A stretch of DNA of 36,543 nucleotides from an uncultured Clostridia bacterium (GCA_934132895.1 CAKPAG010000012.1:1-36543), one strand, 5' to 3'. Numbered from the stretch's first letter, positions 24,203-33,488 are shown. A program made the numbers and translations. Notes: generated from the letters alone by a model not told the origin.

Positions 24203-25279
24203 ATGAAAAAAATAGCTATAATGACTGCAGGTGGAGACTGTGCAGGTTTAAACAGTGTTATAAAAGCAGTAGTAATGTCTGCTATAAAAAAAGGAATTAA
24301 AGTGGTTGGAATTATTGATGGTTACATTGGTTTTGTAGAAGGAAAATATATAAATTTAGATAAGTCATCAGTATATAATATAGAGACAACTGGTGGAACA
24401 ATATTAGGTTCGTCAAATAAGGAATGTCCTTTCCATTATCCAGTAGATGTTAAAAATGGAAAATATGAAGATAAAATTCAAGAATCTATTCAAAAATTAA
24501 GAAAAATTGGAGTAGAAGGAATGATTATTGTAGGAGGAGATGGAACACTTGATTCAGCTAGAGTTATAAACGAAGCAGGTATGCCAGTTATTGGAATACC
24601 TAAAACAATCGATAATGATATGTCAGCTTCTACACCTACAATAGGATTCGAAACAGCAGTAGAAAATGCTGTGGACGCAATAAGAAAACTAAAAACAACT
24701 GCTTATTCTCATAGAAGAGTTATGGTAGTTGAAACAATGGGAAGAACATCTGGATATCTTACACTTTATGGTGGCTTTGCTTCAGGTGCTGATATTATTC
24801 TTTTACCCGAGTTAGATTACGATTTAGATGTAGTATGCAACAAGGTAAAAGAAATAATGGAATCTGGAAAACGTTATGTTATTATTGTGGCTTCTGAAGC
24901 TTGTAAAGAAAAAGGAAAAGATGAAACTGTTGCAAGAGTTCTAAAAGATAGCTTTGAACAAAAAAGATATGGTGGCATTGCAGCTAAACTTTCTGCTCAA
25001 ATTGAAGAAATCACAGGGTATGAAACAAGACCAATGGTACTTGGGCACTTGCAAAGAGGTGGAGATCCATGTGTAGCAGATATATTGCTAGGTGCAAGAC
25101 TTGGAGATTATGCTCTAAATTTACTTGCTGATGATAGATCAGGATATATAGTAGGTGCTAGAGAAAACATTCTTGTAAAAACACGTTTCCCTAAAGTAAG
25201 AGAACCAAGAATTCTTGATTTAGAAGATAATGATATTGCAAGAACAGCTAGAGATATGGGAATATGTTTTGGAGTGTAG
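24203..25279 (+). CDS. pfkA: 6-phosphofructokinase
   Basis: A 358-aa glycolytic kinase making fructose 1,6-bisphosphate. Motifs: MTAGGDCAGLNSVIKAVV, IVGGDGTLDSARVI, GIPKTIDNDM with the catalytic Asp, VVETMGRTSGYLTLYGGFASGAD, LGHLQRGGDP. GGDGT (Gly) is typical of ATP users, while PKTIDND (Lys) is found in PPi-type and mixed-substrate enzymes, so this is a group III-like PFK, probably ATP-dependent. I chose ATG 24203, eight bases after GGAGGAA; the ORF opens at 24188 within that SD. An A/T-only stem at 25280-25300 with a short T-run may terminate it. Confidence 0.93.
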   Translation: MKKIAIMTAGGDCAGLNSVIKAVVMSAIKKGIKVVGIIDGYIGFVEGKYINLDKSSVYNIETTGGTILGSSNKECPFHYPVDVKNGKYEDKIQESIQKLRKIGVEGMIIVGGDGTLDSARVINEAGMPVIGIPKTIDNDMSASTPTIGFETAVENAVDAIRKLKTTAYSHRRVMVVETMGRTSGYLTLYGGFASGADIILLPELDYDLDVVCNKVKEIMESGKRYVIIVASEACKEKGKDETVARVLKDSFEQKRYGGIAAKLSAQIEEITGYETRPMVLGHLQRGGDPCVADILLGARLGDYALNLLADDRSGYIVGARENILVKTRFPKVREPRILDLEDNDIARTARDMGICFGV

Positions 25280-25308
25280 AAAATAACGCAAAATTATTTT
25301 TAAATTTC

Positions 25309-25347
25309 AAACTTTTGTTTGACAAGCAAATGTTCATATGATATAAT
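25309..25347. promoter_or_regulatory. lexA promoter with two LexA-like boxes
   Basis: TTGACA (25319-25324), 17-bp spacer, TATAAT (25342-25347). AAACTTTTGTTT (25309-25320) touches the -35, and AAGCAAATGTTC (25324-25335) lies in the spacer. Both are variants of the Gram-positive LexA box GAAC-N4-GTTC, consistent with autoregulation. Confidence 0.7.
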
Positions 25348-25379
25348 TTAAACAAGATTATATTTTAGGAGGAATTTAT

Positions 25380-25988
25380 ATGAATAGAACAACTTTAAAT
25401 GCTCAAGAAGAAAGAGTCTTTAATTATATCAAGGAAAAGATCCAAGATACTGGTTATCCACCTTCTATAAGAGAAATATGTTCTGCCCTTTCTTTTAAGT
25501 CTACATCTTCAGCTCATCAATATATTAGTAGACTTGCAGATAAAGGATATATTTCTAAAGATGATGCAAAGACAAGAGCAATTAGAATCGTTGGTTCTGA
25601 ACCTACAATTGCAATTCCTGTTGTTGGAAAAGTAGCCGCAGGCGAGCCTATACTTGCTGAAGAAAATATAGAAGATTATTTTTCTTTAGGTGAAAGTTTC
25701 TTTAGTAAAGATGCACTTAAAAATGATAATTTCATATTAAAAGTTCAAGGCGAAAGTATGATTAATGCAGGAATTAATAATGGTGACTATATTATAGTAT
25801 CTAAACGTAGTACTGCAAGAAATGGTCAAATAGTTGTAGCTATGATTGAGGGAGAAGCTACAGTAAAAACTTTTTATAAAGAAAAAGACCATATTAGGTT
25901 ACAACCAGAAAACGATACTATGGATCCAATTATAGTAAAAAATGCAGAAATAGTTGGTAAAGTAGTGGGATTATTTAGAAAAATATAA
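25380..25988 (+). CDS. lexA: SOS repressor LexA
   Basis: A 202-aa repressor cleaved with RecA help after DNA damage. The N-terminal winged helix (1-65) carries PPSIREICSALSFKSTSSAHQYIS. The autocleavage site is Ala87-Gly88 in VAAGEP. The catalytic Ser126 lies in QGESMINAGI and Lys163 in EATVKTFYK. All active-site residues are present. TAGGAGG lies nine bases before the ATG; the promoter has two LexA-like boxes. It is transcribed alone to the terminator at 26002. Confidence 0.97.
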   Translation: MNRTTLNAQEERVFNYIKEKIQDTGYPPSIREICSALSFKSTSSAHQYISRLADKGYISKDDAKTRAIRIVGSEPTIAIPVVGKVAAGEPILAEENIEDYFSLGESFFSKDALKNDNFILKVQGESMINAGINNGDYIIVSKRSTARNGQIVVAMIEGEATVKTFYKEKDHIRLQPENDTMDPIIVKNAEIVGKVVGLFRKI

Positions 25989-26001
25989 TATGTTCTATAC
26001 G

Positions 26002-26032
26002 AATGAGGCAAATTTATTTTGTCTCATTTTTT
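26002..26032 (+). terminator. lexA terminator
   Basis: AATGAGGCAAA pairs with TTTGTCTCATT (one G-U), followed by TTTT. Confidence 0.88.
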
Positions 26033-26100
26033 CTCATATATAGCAGAACAAAGAACTTTGTAAATTCATAAAATAATATATAGATGATGGAGGTGAATTT

Positions 26101-26688
26101 ATGGAGTTGAAAGATAAAAGAATTGGATTTGCAGTTACAGCGTCATGTTGTAATTTTGGTGAAACTAAAACAGTATTAGAAGAGTTAAAAGAAAAAGGAG
26201 TAAAAGAAATATTACCGATAGTTTCATTTTCTTCCAAAAATATTAATTCAAGATTTTATAAAGGAAAAGAATATGTTGAAATGATAGAAAAAACAACAAA
26301 TAATAAAGTAATAGATACTATTGAAAAAGCAGAACCAGTTGGCCCAAAAGATATGGTAGATATAATCTTAGTATGTCCTTGTACTGGTAATACCCTTGCT
26401 AAACTTGCAAATGGAATTACTGATACACCTGTTCTTATGGCAATAAAAGGGCATATAAGGAACAATAAACCAGTTGTAATAGGAGTTTCTACTAATGATG
26501 GTTTAGGTATGTCTTTAAAAAACATTGGAATAATGCTAAACACTAAAAATTTTTATTTTGTGCCATTTAGACAAGATGACTGTAAAGCGAAACCTAAATC
26601 TTTAGTTTTAGATTATAATTACATAATTCCAACACTTGAAAAAGCTTTTGATGGTAAACAAATACAACCTTTGCTTTCTAAGTATTAA
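26101..26688 (+). CDS. dpaB: dipicolinate synthase subunit B
   Basis: A 195-aa flavoprotein-like subunit of the enzyme making dipicolinic acid in the mother cell during sporulation (SpoVFB). Motifs: IGFAVTASCCNFGET, VCPCTGNTLAKLANGITDTPVLMAIKGH, PVVIGVSTNDGLGMSLKN, FVPFRQDD. Length is normal. GGAGGTG lies eight bases before the ATG. Subunit A (spoVFA) is usually directly upstream; here lexA is upstream and rimO downstream, so B is an orphan. It implies the organism sporulates. Confidence 0.92.
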   Translation: MELKDKRIGFAVTASCCNFGETKTVLEELKEKGVKEILPIVSFSSKNINSRFYKGKEYVEMIEKTTNNKVIDTIEKAEPVGPKDMVDIILVCPCTGNTLAKLANGITDTPVLMAIKGHIRNNKPVVIGVSTNDGLGMSLKNIGIMLNTKNFYFVPFRQDDCKAKPKSLVLDYNYIIPTLEKAFDGKQIQPLLSKY

Positions 26689-26711
26689 TAATATATTTAA
26701 TTCTAATTAAT

Positions 26712-26759
26712 AAAAATAATTCCTTTCATTTTTTATTTTAAACTTAAGGAATTATTTTT
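26712..26759. terminator. terminator after dpaB
   Basis: AAAAATAATTCCTT pairs with AAGGAATTATTTTT around a 20-nt loop and could work in either direction. Confidence 0.75.
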
Positions 26760-26799
26760 CTATTTTTTCTTAAAAACTTTAATTTCTACATTCATTCAT

Positions 26800-26828
26800 T
26801 TTACATTTACTACATTTTATGATATAAT
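26800..26828 (+). promoter_or_regulatory. rimO promoter
   Basis: TTTACA (26800-26805), 17-bp spacer, extended -10 TGATATAAT with TATAAT at 26823-26828. Confidence 0.75.
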
Positions 26829-26856
26829 TATTCTACTGAAAGGGAGAGAATAAGTT

Positions 26857-28170
26857 ATGAATGTTGGGCTAGTAACACTTGGATGTAGTAAAAACCAAGT
26901 AGATAGTGAAATGCTTTTAGGATATTTTAAAGAAAGGGGATTTAATATTGTAAGTGACCCTTTGGAAGCTGATATAATAGTTGTAAATACTTGTGGCTTT
27001 ATTAAATCAGCTAAAGAAGAAGCAATTGCAACCATTCTTGAGATGGCAGATTACAAGGAAATTGGAAATTGCAAAGCTTTAATTGTTACAGGTTGTTTAG
27101 CAAAAAGGTATAAAAAAGAGATACTTGAAAATATGCCTGAAGTTGACCTTTGTATTGGTGTAGACGAATATGAAAATATAGATAATATTTTATCAGAGTT
27201 TTTAAATCAAAATTGTTTAAATCACAGCTTAAAATTTGAAAATAGAATTATTTCTTCTGACTTTCCTTCTTGTTATATACGTATTTCAGATGGTTGTGAT
27301 AATAGATGTAGTTATTGTGCTATTCCTTTAATACGTGGTAGATTTATAAGTAGAAAAATGGAAGATATAGTTGAAGAAGTAAAAAGTCTTGCATCTCAAG
27401 GAATGAGAGAATTTTGTATTATTTCACAGGATACATCTAAATATGGAATTGACATATATGGAAAATTAATGTTACCTGAACTTTTAAGAAGAATTTCTAA
27501 AATAGAGGGCGTAAAATGGATAAGAATATTATATATGTATTTATTCGAAGCTACTGATGAGTTAATAGAAGAAATGGCTAAAAATGATAAAATATGTAAG
27601 TATTTTGATATACCAATTCAGCATTTAAGTGATAATATTTTAAAACAGATGAATAGGTATGATACAAGTGAAATTATTTTTGATAGAATAGAAAAAATAA
27701 GGGAAAAAGTACCAAATGCAATATTAAGGACTACTGTTATGACAGGATTTCCAGGAGAAACTCAAGAAGATTTTAATATATTAAAAGAAGGTATAAAAAA
27801 GATTAAATTTGATAGGTTAGGTGCATTTGCTTTTTCAAAAGAAGAAGATACTAAAGCGTATGATATGAAAGACCAAATCCCAGAAAAGATAAGGGAAGAA
27901 AGACTTAAAGAAATATTTGATATTCAAAAAGATATTTCTCTTAAACTAAATAAAAATAGAGTTGGCAATAAATACGAGGTAATTGTTGAGGGCATAACTG
28001 AAGATGAAAAATATTTTTCATGTAGGTCATATATGGAAGCTCCTGATGTTGACGGTAGAATATATGTTAAAATTGATGAGCAAAGCTCAAGTAAGCTTAC
28101 AATCGGAGAATTTGCTAATGTCCAAATAATAGACTATAATGAGTATGATTTATATGCTAAAGTAATATAA
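26857..28170 (+). CDS. rimO: ribosomal protein S12 methylthiotransferase RimO
   Basis: A 437-aa radical-SAM enzyme methylthiolating the conserved Asp of S12. The N-terminal domain binds one FeS cluster (LGCSKNQVDSE, NTCGFIKSA, TGCLAKRY). The radical-SAM triad is in ISDGCDNRCSYCAIPLIRG. IQHLSDNILKQMNR and TVMTGFPGETQEDF follow, and a C-terminal TRAM domain. GCSKNxVDSE identifies RimO rather than MiaB. AAAGGGAGAG precedes the ATG. Confidence 0.95.
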   Translation: MNVGLVTLGCSKNQVDSEMLLGYFKERGFNIVSDPLEADIIVVNTCGFIKSAKEEAIATILEMADYKEIGNCKALIVTGCLAKRYKKEILENMPEVDLCIGVDEYENIDNILSEFLNQNCLNHSLKFENRIISSDFPSCYIRISDGCDNRCSYCAIPLIRGRFISRKMEDIVEEVKSLASQGMREFCIISQDTSKYGIDIYGKLMLPELLRRISKIEGVKWIRILYMYLFEATDELIEEMAKNDKICKYFDIPIQHLSDNILKQMNRYDTSEIIFDRIEKIREKVPNAILRTTVMTGFPGETQEDFNILKEGIKKIKFDRLGAFAFSKEEDTKAYDMKDQIPEKIREERLKEIFDIQKDISLKLNKNRVGNKYEVIVEGITEDEKYFSCRSYMEAPDVDGRIYVKIDEQSSSKLTIGEFANVQIIDYNEYDLYAKVI

Positions 28171-28278
28171 TTAGAGTGATAGCTATAATTATTGCTAAAT
28201 AAAATTGTATAATAATTGTAGGGTATAAATGAAAATAAAAATTATACATAGTAAATTAAATAGAAATGGGAGGGTACT

Positions 28279-29598
28279 ATGAAGTACACAAAAGAAAGTT
28301 TAAAAAAATCTACATTAGCTGATCTTAGGACTTTAGCTGAAAAGCTAAAATTAGATGGCTATGAGAGATTAAAAAAAGAATATCTTGTTGAGGAAATTAT
28401 AAAAAACTTAGAAGATAGTAATGAATTAGAGGAAAAAGTAGATATACAAATAGAAAATCCAGAAACTGATTATATTGCAGAAGGCATTTTGGAAGTATTA
28501 CCAGATGGATATGGATTTTTAAGAAGTGATAATTTTAAATCAGGAAGCAAAGATATTTACGTTTCTCAAGTTCAAATAAGAAGATTTAAGTTATCAACTG
28601 GGGATGAATTAAAAGGAATTGCTAGATTTACATCAGATCCACAAAATAAGTTTCCTTCTTTGATTTATGTTGATACTATAAACGGAGATAGATTAGAAAT
28701 AGCTTTAAAAAGAAAAACATTTGATAGTTTAATTCCAATATATCCAACTGAAAGACTAAGACTTGAAAGAGAACCCAAAGAATTTGCAACAAGAATTATA
28801 GACTTAATTGCACCAATTGGAAAAGGACAACGTGGGCTTATTGTAGCTCAACCAAAAGCTGGTAAAACTACAATGCTAAAACAAATAGCTAATAGCATAT
28901 TAAAAAATAATCCAGAAGTGCATTTAATGATACTTCTAATAGATGAAAGACCAGAGGAAGTAACTGATATAGAAAGATCTGTTGATGCTGATGTAATTCA
29001 TTCTACATTTGATGAATCACCAGAAAATCATATTAAAGTTTCAAAAATGGTAATAGAAAGAGCTAAAAGACTTGTTGAGCAAAACAAAGATGTTGTAATT
29101 TTGGTAGATAGTTTAACTAGATTAACACGTGCAAATAATCTAGAAGTTGATCCTAGTGGAAGAACTTTATCTGGAGGTCTAGATCCAGCTGCATTACATT
29201 TTCCAAAGAAATTATTTGGAGCTGCTAGAAATATTGAAAATGGGGGAAGTTTAACAATACTTGCTACAATACTTGCAGATACTGGTAGTAGAATGGATGA
29301 CATTATATTTGAAGAATTTAAAGGTACAGGTAATATGGAAGTTCACCTTGATAGAAAACTTAGTGAAAGAAGAATATTTCCTGCAATTGATATATATAAA
29401 TCTGGTACAAGAAGGGAAGACTTGCTTCTAACAAAGGAAGAACTTGAATGTAGTAATTATATGAGACGTTTAATGTCACAGGGAAATTCTAGCTTAGCAA
29501 ATGCTGAAATGATAGAAAAAATATTAAACATAATTACAAAAACTAAAACAAATAAAGAATTTGTAAAAGTTTTTTTAGAAAATTTTAGAAAGAAATAG
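28279..29598 (+). CDS. rho: transcription termination factor Rho
   Basis: A 439-aa hexameric RNA helicase. The N-terminal Rho-N domain (2-47) starts LKKSTLADLRTLAEKL. The RNA-binding cold-shock domain (about 65-130) contains GILEVLPDGYGFLR. The ATPase domain has Walker A AQPKAGKTTML, Walker B VVILVDSLTRL, and the segments LSGGLDPAALHFPK and GTGNMEVHLDR. GGGAGG precedes the ATG. It follows rimO by about 110 nt, with only a weak TATAAT at 28208. Confidence 0.97.
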   Translation: MKYTKESLKKSTLADLRTLAEKLKLDGYERLKKEYLVEEIIKNLEDSNELEEKVDIQIENPETDYIAEGILEVLPDGYGFLRSDNFKSGSKDIYVSQVQIRRFKLSTGDELKGIARFTSDPQNKFPSLIYVDTINGDRLEIALKRKTFDSLIPIYPTERLRLEREPKEFATRIIDLIAPIGKGQRGLIVAQPKAGKTTMLKQIANSILKNNPEVHLMILLIDERPEEVTDIERSVDADVIHSTFDESPENHIKVSKMVIERAKRLVEQNKDVVILVDSLTRLTRANNLEVDPSGRTLSGGLDPAALHFPKKLFGAARNIENGGSLTILATILADTGSRMDDIIFEEFKGTGNMEVHLDRKLSERRIFPAIDIYKSGTRREDLLLTKEELECSNYMRRLMSQGNSSLANAEMIEKILNIITKTKTNKEFVKVFLENFRKK

Positions 29599-29679
29599 AA
29601 AAAAATATCTATATATGGTAAAATATATAAATGGTTATACACATTGATATAACTTAAAAAATATAAGGGGCTGATAAAT

Positions 29680-31323
29680 TTGAATAATTTGAAAGTTAAA
29701 TTTGAAGATGGTAGAGAAGTTGAAGTACCATACAAAACTAAAGCAATTGAGGCTGTAAAGCTTGTTGAAAATAATATAAAAGATATACTTGCTTTAAAAG
29801 TTAATAATGAAATAAGGACCTATGATTATAGTTTGGTGCAAGATTCACATATCGAGTTTGTAAAGTTTGCATCATCTGATGGTTATAGAGTATATTCTAG
29901 AACTTTAAAAATGGTTTTGCATATGGCACTTACTTCGCTTTTTTCAAATACAAAGGTGGATTTCATATCTACAATAAACAATGATCAATATTTTACAATT
30001 GATAATATAAAGCTAACAGATGAAAAAGTAAAAATGATAAAAGAAAAAATGCAAGAATATATTGATAAAGATTTACCTATTACTAAAAAAATGGTGTCTG
30101 TAGAAGAAGCAACAGGGTTATATATTGCATCTAATTCAGAAGATAAGCTAAAAAATATAAGTAATAGGTTAAGATCATATATTTCAATGTATTTTTGCGA
30201 TGGAATGTATAATAATTTCTATGGAGTTCTTGCTCCAAGCACAGGATATATTACTTTGTTTGATTTAGTTCCATATAAAGAGGGAGCACTACTTGTAATT
30301 CCAGATAAAAATATGAATATAAAAAAAGAAACTAATGAAACTAGACTTTATGATTCTTTTATTTCATTTAATGAGTTAGATAACTTACTTGGAATAAAAA
30401 ATGTTGGTGATTTAAACGATGTAATATTAAAAAATAAAATTAATGATGTTATACAAGTAGCAGAAGCTATACATGAAAGAAAATTGGTTGAATTAGTACT
30501 TGATATAGAAAAAAGAAAAGACGTTAAAATGATACTTATTGCAGGACCTTCTTCATCAGGAAAAACAACATTTGCTCAAAAACTTGGAATACAGCTAAAA
30601 CTTACAGGATATAATCCAATAACAATATCTATGGACAACTATTTTGTTGAAAGAAAAGACACACCACTTGGAGAAGATGGAAAGTATAACTTCGAATGTG
30701 TAGAAGCATTAGATATTAATTTATTTAATACTCAAATGAAAGATTTAATTGATGGAAAGACAGTAGAGTTACCAGAATTTGACTTTATGACAGGTACTAA
30801 AAAATATAATGGAAAAATGCTATCGTTAAAGAAAAATGATATATTAATAGTTGAGGGAATACATGCATTAAATCCTATACTTACAAAGTTTACACCTGAT
30901 GAAAATAAATACAAAGTATATATCGCGCCTATTGCTACTTTAAATATAGATGGATATACGAAAGTATCTTCATCAGATACAAGACTTCTAAGACGTATGG
31001 TAAGAGATTATGTTACAAGAGGCCATAGTGTAGAAAGAACATTTGAATTATGGAATAATGTAAAAAAAGGAGAAGAACAATATATCTTCCCATTTGTAGA
31101 AACTGTAGACTATATATATAATTCTAGCCTTATATATGAGCCAAGCGTTATGAAAATATTTGCACAACCACTTCTTTTACAACTTGATAATACAAGCCAG
31201 TATTATTCTGAAAGCAGAAGGCTATATGAATATTTAAATAATTTCTTACCTATGGAAACAAGTAATATACCTATTAATTCTATAATTCGTGAGTTTATAG
31301 GAAATGGATGTTTTTATAGATAA
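29680..31323 (+). CDS. TGS-domain uridine kinase-like nucleoside kinase
   Basis: A 547-aa protein. Residues 1-65 form a TGS domain, and the next part up to about 200 resembles the second additional domain of threonyl-tRNA synthetase (HMALTSLF, MQEYIDKDLPI, GLYIASNSEDKL). The C-terminal kinase domain has Walker A LIAGPSSSGKTTFAQKL (about residue 287-303), ISMDNYFVERKDTP, VEGIHALNP and RRMVRDYVTRGHS. This arrangement is a known Firmicutes family (uridine kinase-like). The start is TTG with AAGGGG about eight bases upstream. The nucleoside substrate is not proven by sequence. Confidence 0.9.
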   Translation: MNNLKVKFEDGREVEVPYKTKAIEAVKLVENNIKDILALKVNNEIRTYDYSLVQDSHIEFVKFASSDGYRVYSRTLKMVLHMALTSLFSNTKVDFISTINNDQYFTIDNIKLTDEKVKMIKEKMQEYIDKDLPITKKMVSVEEATGLYIASNSEDKLKNISNRLRSYISMYFCDGMYNNFYGVLAPSTGYITLFDLVPYKEGALLVIPDKNMNIKKETNETRLYDSFISFNELDNLLGIKNVGDLNDVILKNKINDVIQVAEAIHERKLVELVLDIEKRKDVKMILIAGPSSSGKTTFAQKLGIQLKLTGYNPITISMDNYFVERKDTPLGEDGKYNFECVEALDINLFNTQMKDLIDGKTVELPEFDFMTGTKKYNGKMLSLKKNDILIVEGIHALNPILTKFTPDENKYKVYIAPIATLNIDGYTKVSSSDTRLLRRMVRDYVTRGHSVERTFELWNNVKKGEEQYIFPFVETVDYIYNSSLIYEPSVMKIFAQPLLLQLDNTSQYYSESRRLYEYLNNFLPMETSNIPINSIIREFIGNGCFYR

Positions 31324-31348
31324 AACTAAAATTAAATTAATAAATTTG

Positions 31349-31377
31349 AAAACTGATAAGATTATTTATCAGTTTTT
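31349..31377 (+). terminator. terminator after the nucleoside kinase
   Basis: AAAACTGATAA pairs with TTATCAGTTTT around GATTAT, followed by T and C. Confidence 0.88.
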
Positions 31378-31442
31378 CTTGAAATATGTGCTTTTTTATA
31401 GTAAAATATATACATAATTATTTTAAATAATAGGTGAAATAT

Positions 31443-31764
31443 ATGTTTGTAAAAAAGGATGAAGAATTTATTTGTAAAAATTGTGGCAAAGAAATAAAAA
31501 AACTTAAATATACATCTAGGGATCACTGTAATTATTGTTTGCATTCATTACATGTGGATATAACTCCTCGGAGATAGACAAAACGAATGTAAAGGATTAC
31601 TTGTTCCTGTAAACGTTTTAGATACTTCTAAAAAAGGAAGAGTAATTGTATATAGATGTAGTAAATGTGGTAAAGAAATAAAAAACATAGCAGCTATAGA
31701 TGATGACGAAGAAGCGATGTTTAAAGTGATAGAAAACTATTCTAAAAAAGGAGGAAAAATTTAA
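31443..31764 (+). CDS. RNHCP-domain zinc protein, with one +1 frame change
   Basis: A small protein with two Cys pairs: FICKNCGKEI, then SRDHCNYCLHSLHVDITP, and after the shift GDRQNECKGLLVPVNV and VYRCSKCGKEIKN. This matches the RNHCP family, function unknown. The zero frame stops at 31577 after HVDITPRR. Skipping C31569 at CCT-CGG-A restores the conserved PGDR and runs to TAA 31762-31764, giving 106 aa, normal for the family. That stop overlaps the argS ATG (TAATG), implying translational coupling that depends on the shift. No other lesion is present. Confidence 0.85.
31566..31572 (+). other. +1 frameshift site CCT-CGG-A (RNHCP gene)
   Basis: CCT 31566-31568, CGG 31569-31571, A 31572. Zero frame: CGG AGA TAG. 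Plus-one frame: GGA GAT AGA CAA, that is GDRQ, the conserved motif after HVD-x-x-P in RNHCP proteins. Confidence 0.85.
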
Positions 31765-33488
31765 TGGAGGAAATAAAAGAAAATATTGCTAAAGCTATAA
31801 TGGAAGCAATAGAAAGCCAAGTCTCTTATGAAGATATCTTAAGCAAAATTGAAATACCAAAAGATACAAACAATGGTGATTTTGCTTATCCATGCTTTAA
31901 TCTTGCAAAGGTTTTGAAAAAAGCTCCTGTACTTATTGCAAATGAAATAAAGGAAAAAATAGATTTTAAAACTTATTGTGAAAAGATAGAAAAAGTCGAA
32001 GTAGTAAACGGATATTTAAATTTTTATGTAAAAACTGGAAATATTGCAGAAAAGGTATTAAAAGAGATTTTAGAAAAAAAAGAAAACATAAGTTATATAA
32101 ACGAAGGAGAAGGAAAAAAAGTACTAGTTGATTATTCTTCGCCAAATATTGCAAAACCATTTCATTTGGGACATTTTATGAATACAGTAATAGGACGAGC
32201 AATTTGTAATTTAAATAAGGAACTTGGATATGAAGTTGTAGGCATAAATCATTTGGGAGATTGGGGAAGACAATTTGGACTTTTAATTGAAGGTTACAAA
32301 CTTTTTAAGTCTGATTATGATATTGAAAAAGATCCTCTTCATGTTCTATCTGATATATATGTAAGAATTTCAAAGCTTGCTAAAGAAGATGAAAGTGTCA
32401 TGGATAAAGCAAGAGAAAACTTTAAAAAACTTGAAGAAGGCGATGAGGAATACTTAAAACTATGGCAATATTTTAGAGATGTTTCTTTAAAAGAGTATAA
32501 AAGAATATATGATATATTAGGTTGCAAATTTGATTCATATAATGGTGAAGCTTTCTATAATGATAAGATGGATGAGATTATAGATATACTTGATAAAAAG
32601 GGAGTATTAAAAATAAGCCAAGGAGCTAAAGTAGTAGAAATGCCTGGAAATATGCCACCTTGTATTATAGTAAAATCCAATGGCTCTACAATTTATGCTA
32701 CACGTGACTTGGCAGCTATATTATATAGAGCAAGAACTTATGATTATACAAAAAATATATATATTACTTCATATGAGCAGATTGATCATTTTAAACAAGT
32801 TTTTGAAGTTGCAAAATACCTAGTAGATGAAAAATATGTTAAAGGTTTATCACATGTGCCATACGGTATGGTAAGGCTTAAAACTGGTAAGATGTCTACA
32901 CGTGAAGGAAATGTAATATATCTTCAAGATGTTATTGAAGAAGCAATAACAAAAGCAAACAAAATAATTGAATCTAAAAATAGCGAGTTAGAAGATAAAG
33001 AAAATATTGCAAGAAAAGTTGGTTTGGGAGCACTTGTATTTCATTTTTTAAAAAATAACAAGATAAAAGATGTAATTTTTAACTTAGATGAAATTTTAAG
33101 CTTTGACGGAGAAACAGGCCCATATGTACAGTATACCTATGTTAGAACTCAAAGTATACTTAAAAAGGCTGAGTTTGATGAAAATAACATTAAATTTAAT
33201 GATATAGATTTTTCTATTTTAGAGAAGACTCAAGAAATAGAGCTTATAAAATTACTAGATAAATTTAAAGAGGTAATAAAAAAAGCAACAGATACATATG
33301 AACCATCAGTACTTACACGTTATATAATTGATGTTGCATCTGCTTTTTCTAAATTCTATAATGAATGCCCAGTAATTTGTGGTGATGAAAAATTAAAACA
33401 AGCAAGACTTATACTAACTTATGCAACATCAGTAGTAGTTAAAAAAGGCTTAAGCATTTTAGGAATAGACTCACCTGAAAGGATGTAG
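31764..33488 (+). CDS. argS: arginyl-tRNA synthetase
   Basis: A 574-aa class I synthetase charging tRNA-Arg. The N-terminal additional domain (1-105) contains GDFAYPCFNLAK. The HIGH-type motif is SSPNIAKPFHLGHF, followed by NHLGDWGRQFG, then GSTIYATRDLAAILYR and the KMS-like GKMSTREGNVIYL. The C-terminal anticodon-binding domain includes EPSVLTRYIIDVASAFSKFYNECPV. AAAGGAGG lies within the end of the RNHCP gene and the ATG overlaps that gene's stop. All landmarks are complete. Confidence 0.96.
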   Translation: MEEIKENIAKAIMEAIESQVSYEDILSKIEIPKDTNNGDFAYPCFNLAKVLKKAPVLIANEIKEKIDFKTYCEKIEKVEVVNGYLNFYVKTGNIAEKVLKEILEKKENISYINEGEGKKVLVDYSSPNIAKPFHLGHFMNTVIGRAICNLNKELGYEVVGINHLGDWGRQFGLLIEGYKLFKSDYDIEKDPLHVLSDIYVRISKLAKEDESVMDKARENFKKLEEGDEEYLKLWQYFRDVSLKEYKRIYDILGCKFDSYNGEAFYNDKMDEIIDILDKKGVLKISQGAKVVEMPGNMPPCIIVKSNGSTIYATRDLAAILYRARTYDYTKNIYITSYEQIDHFKQVFEVAKYLVDEKYVKGLSHVPYGMVRLKTGKMSTREGNVIYLQDVIEEAITKANKIIESKNSELEDKENIARKVGLGALVFHFLKNNKIKDVIFNLDEILSFDGETGPYVQYTYVRTQSILKKAEFDENNIKFNDIDFSILEKTQEIELIKLLDKFKEVIKKATDTYEPSVLTRYIIDVASAFSKFYNECPVICGDEKLKQARLILTYATSVVVKKGLSILGIDSPERM

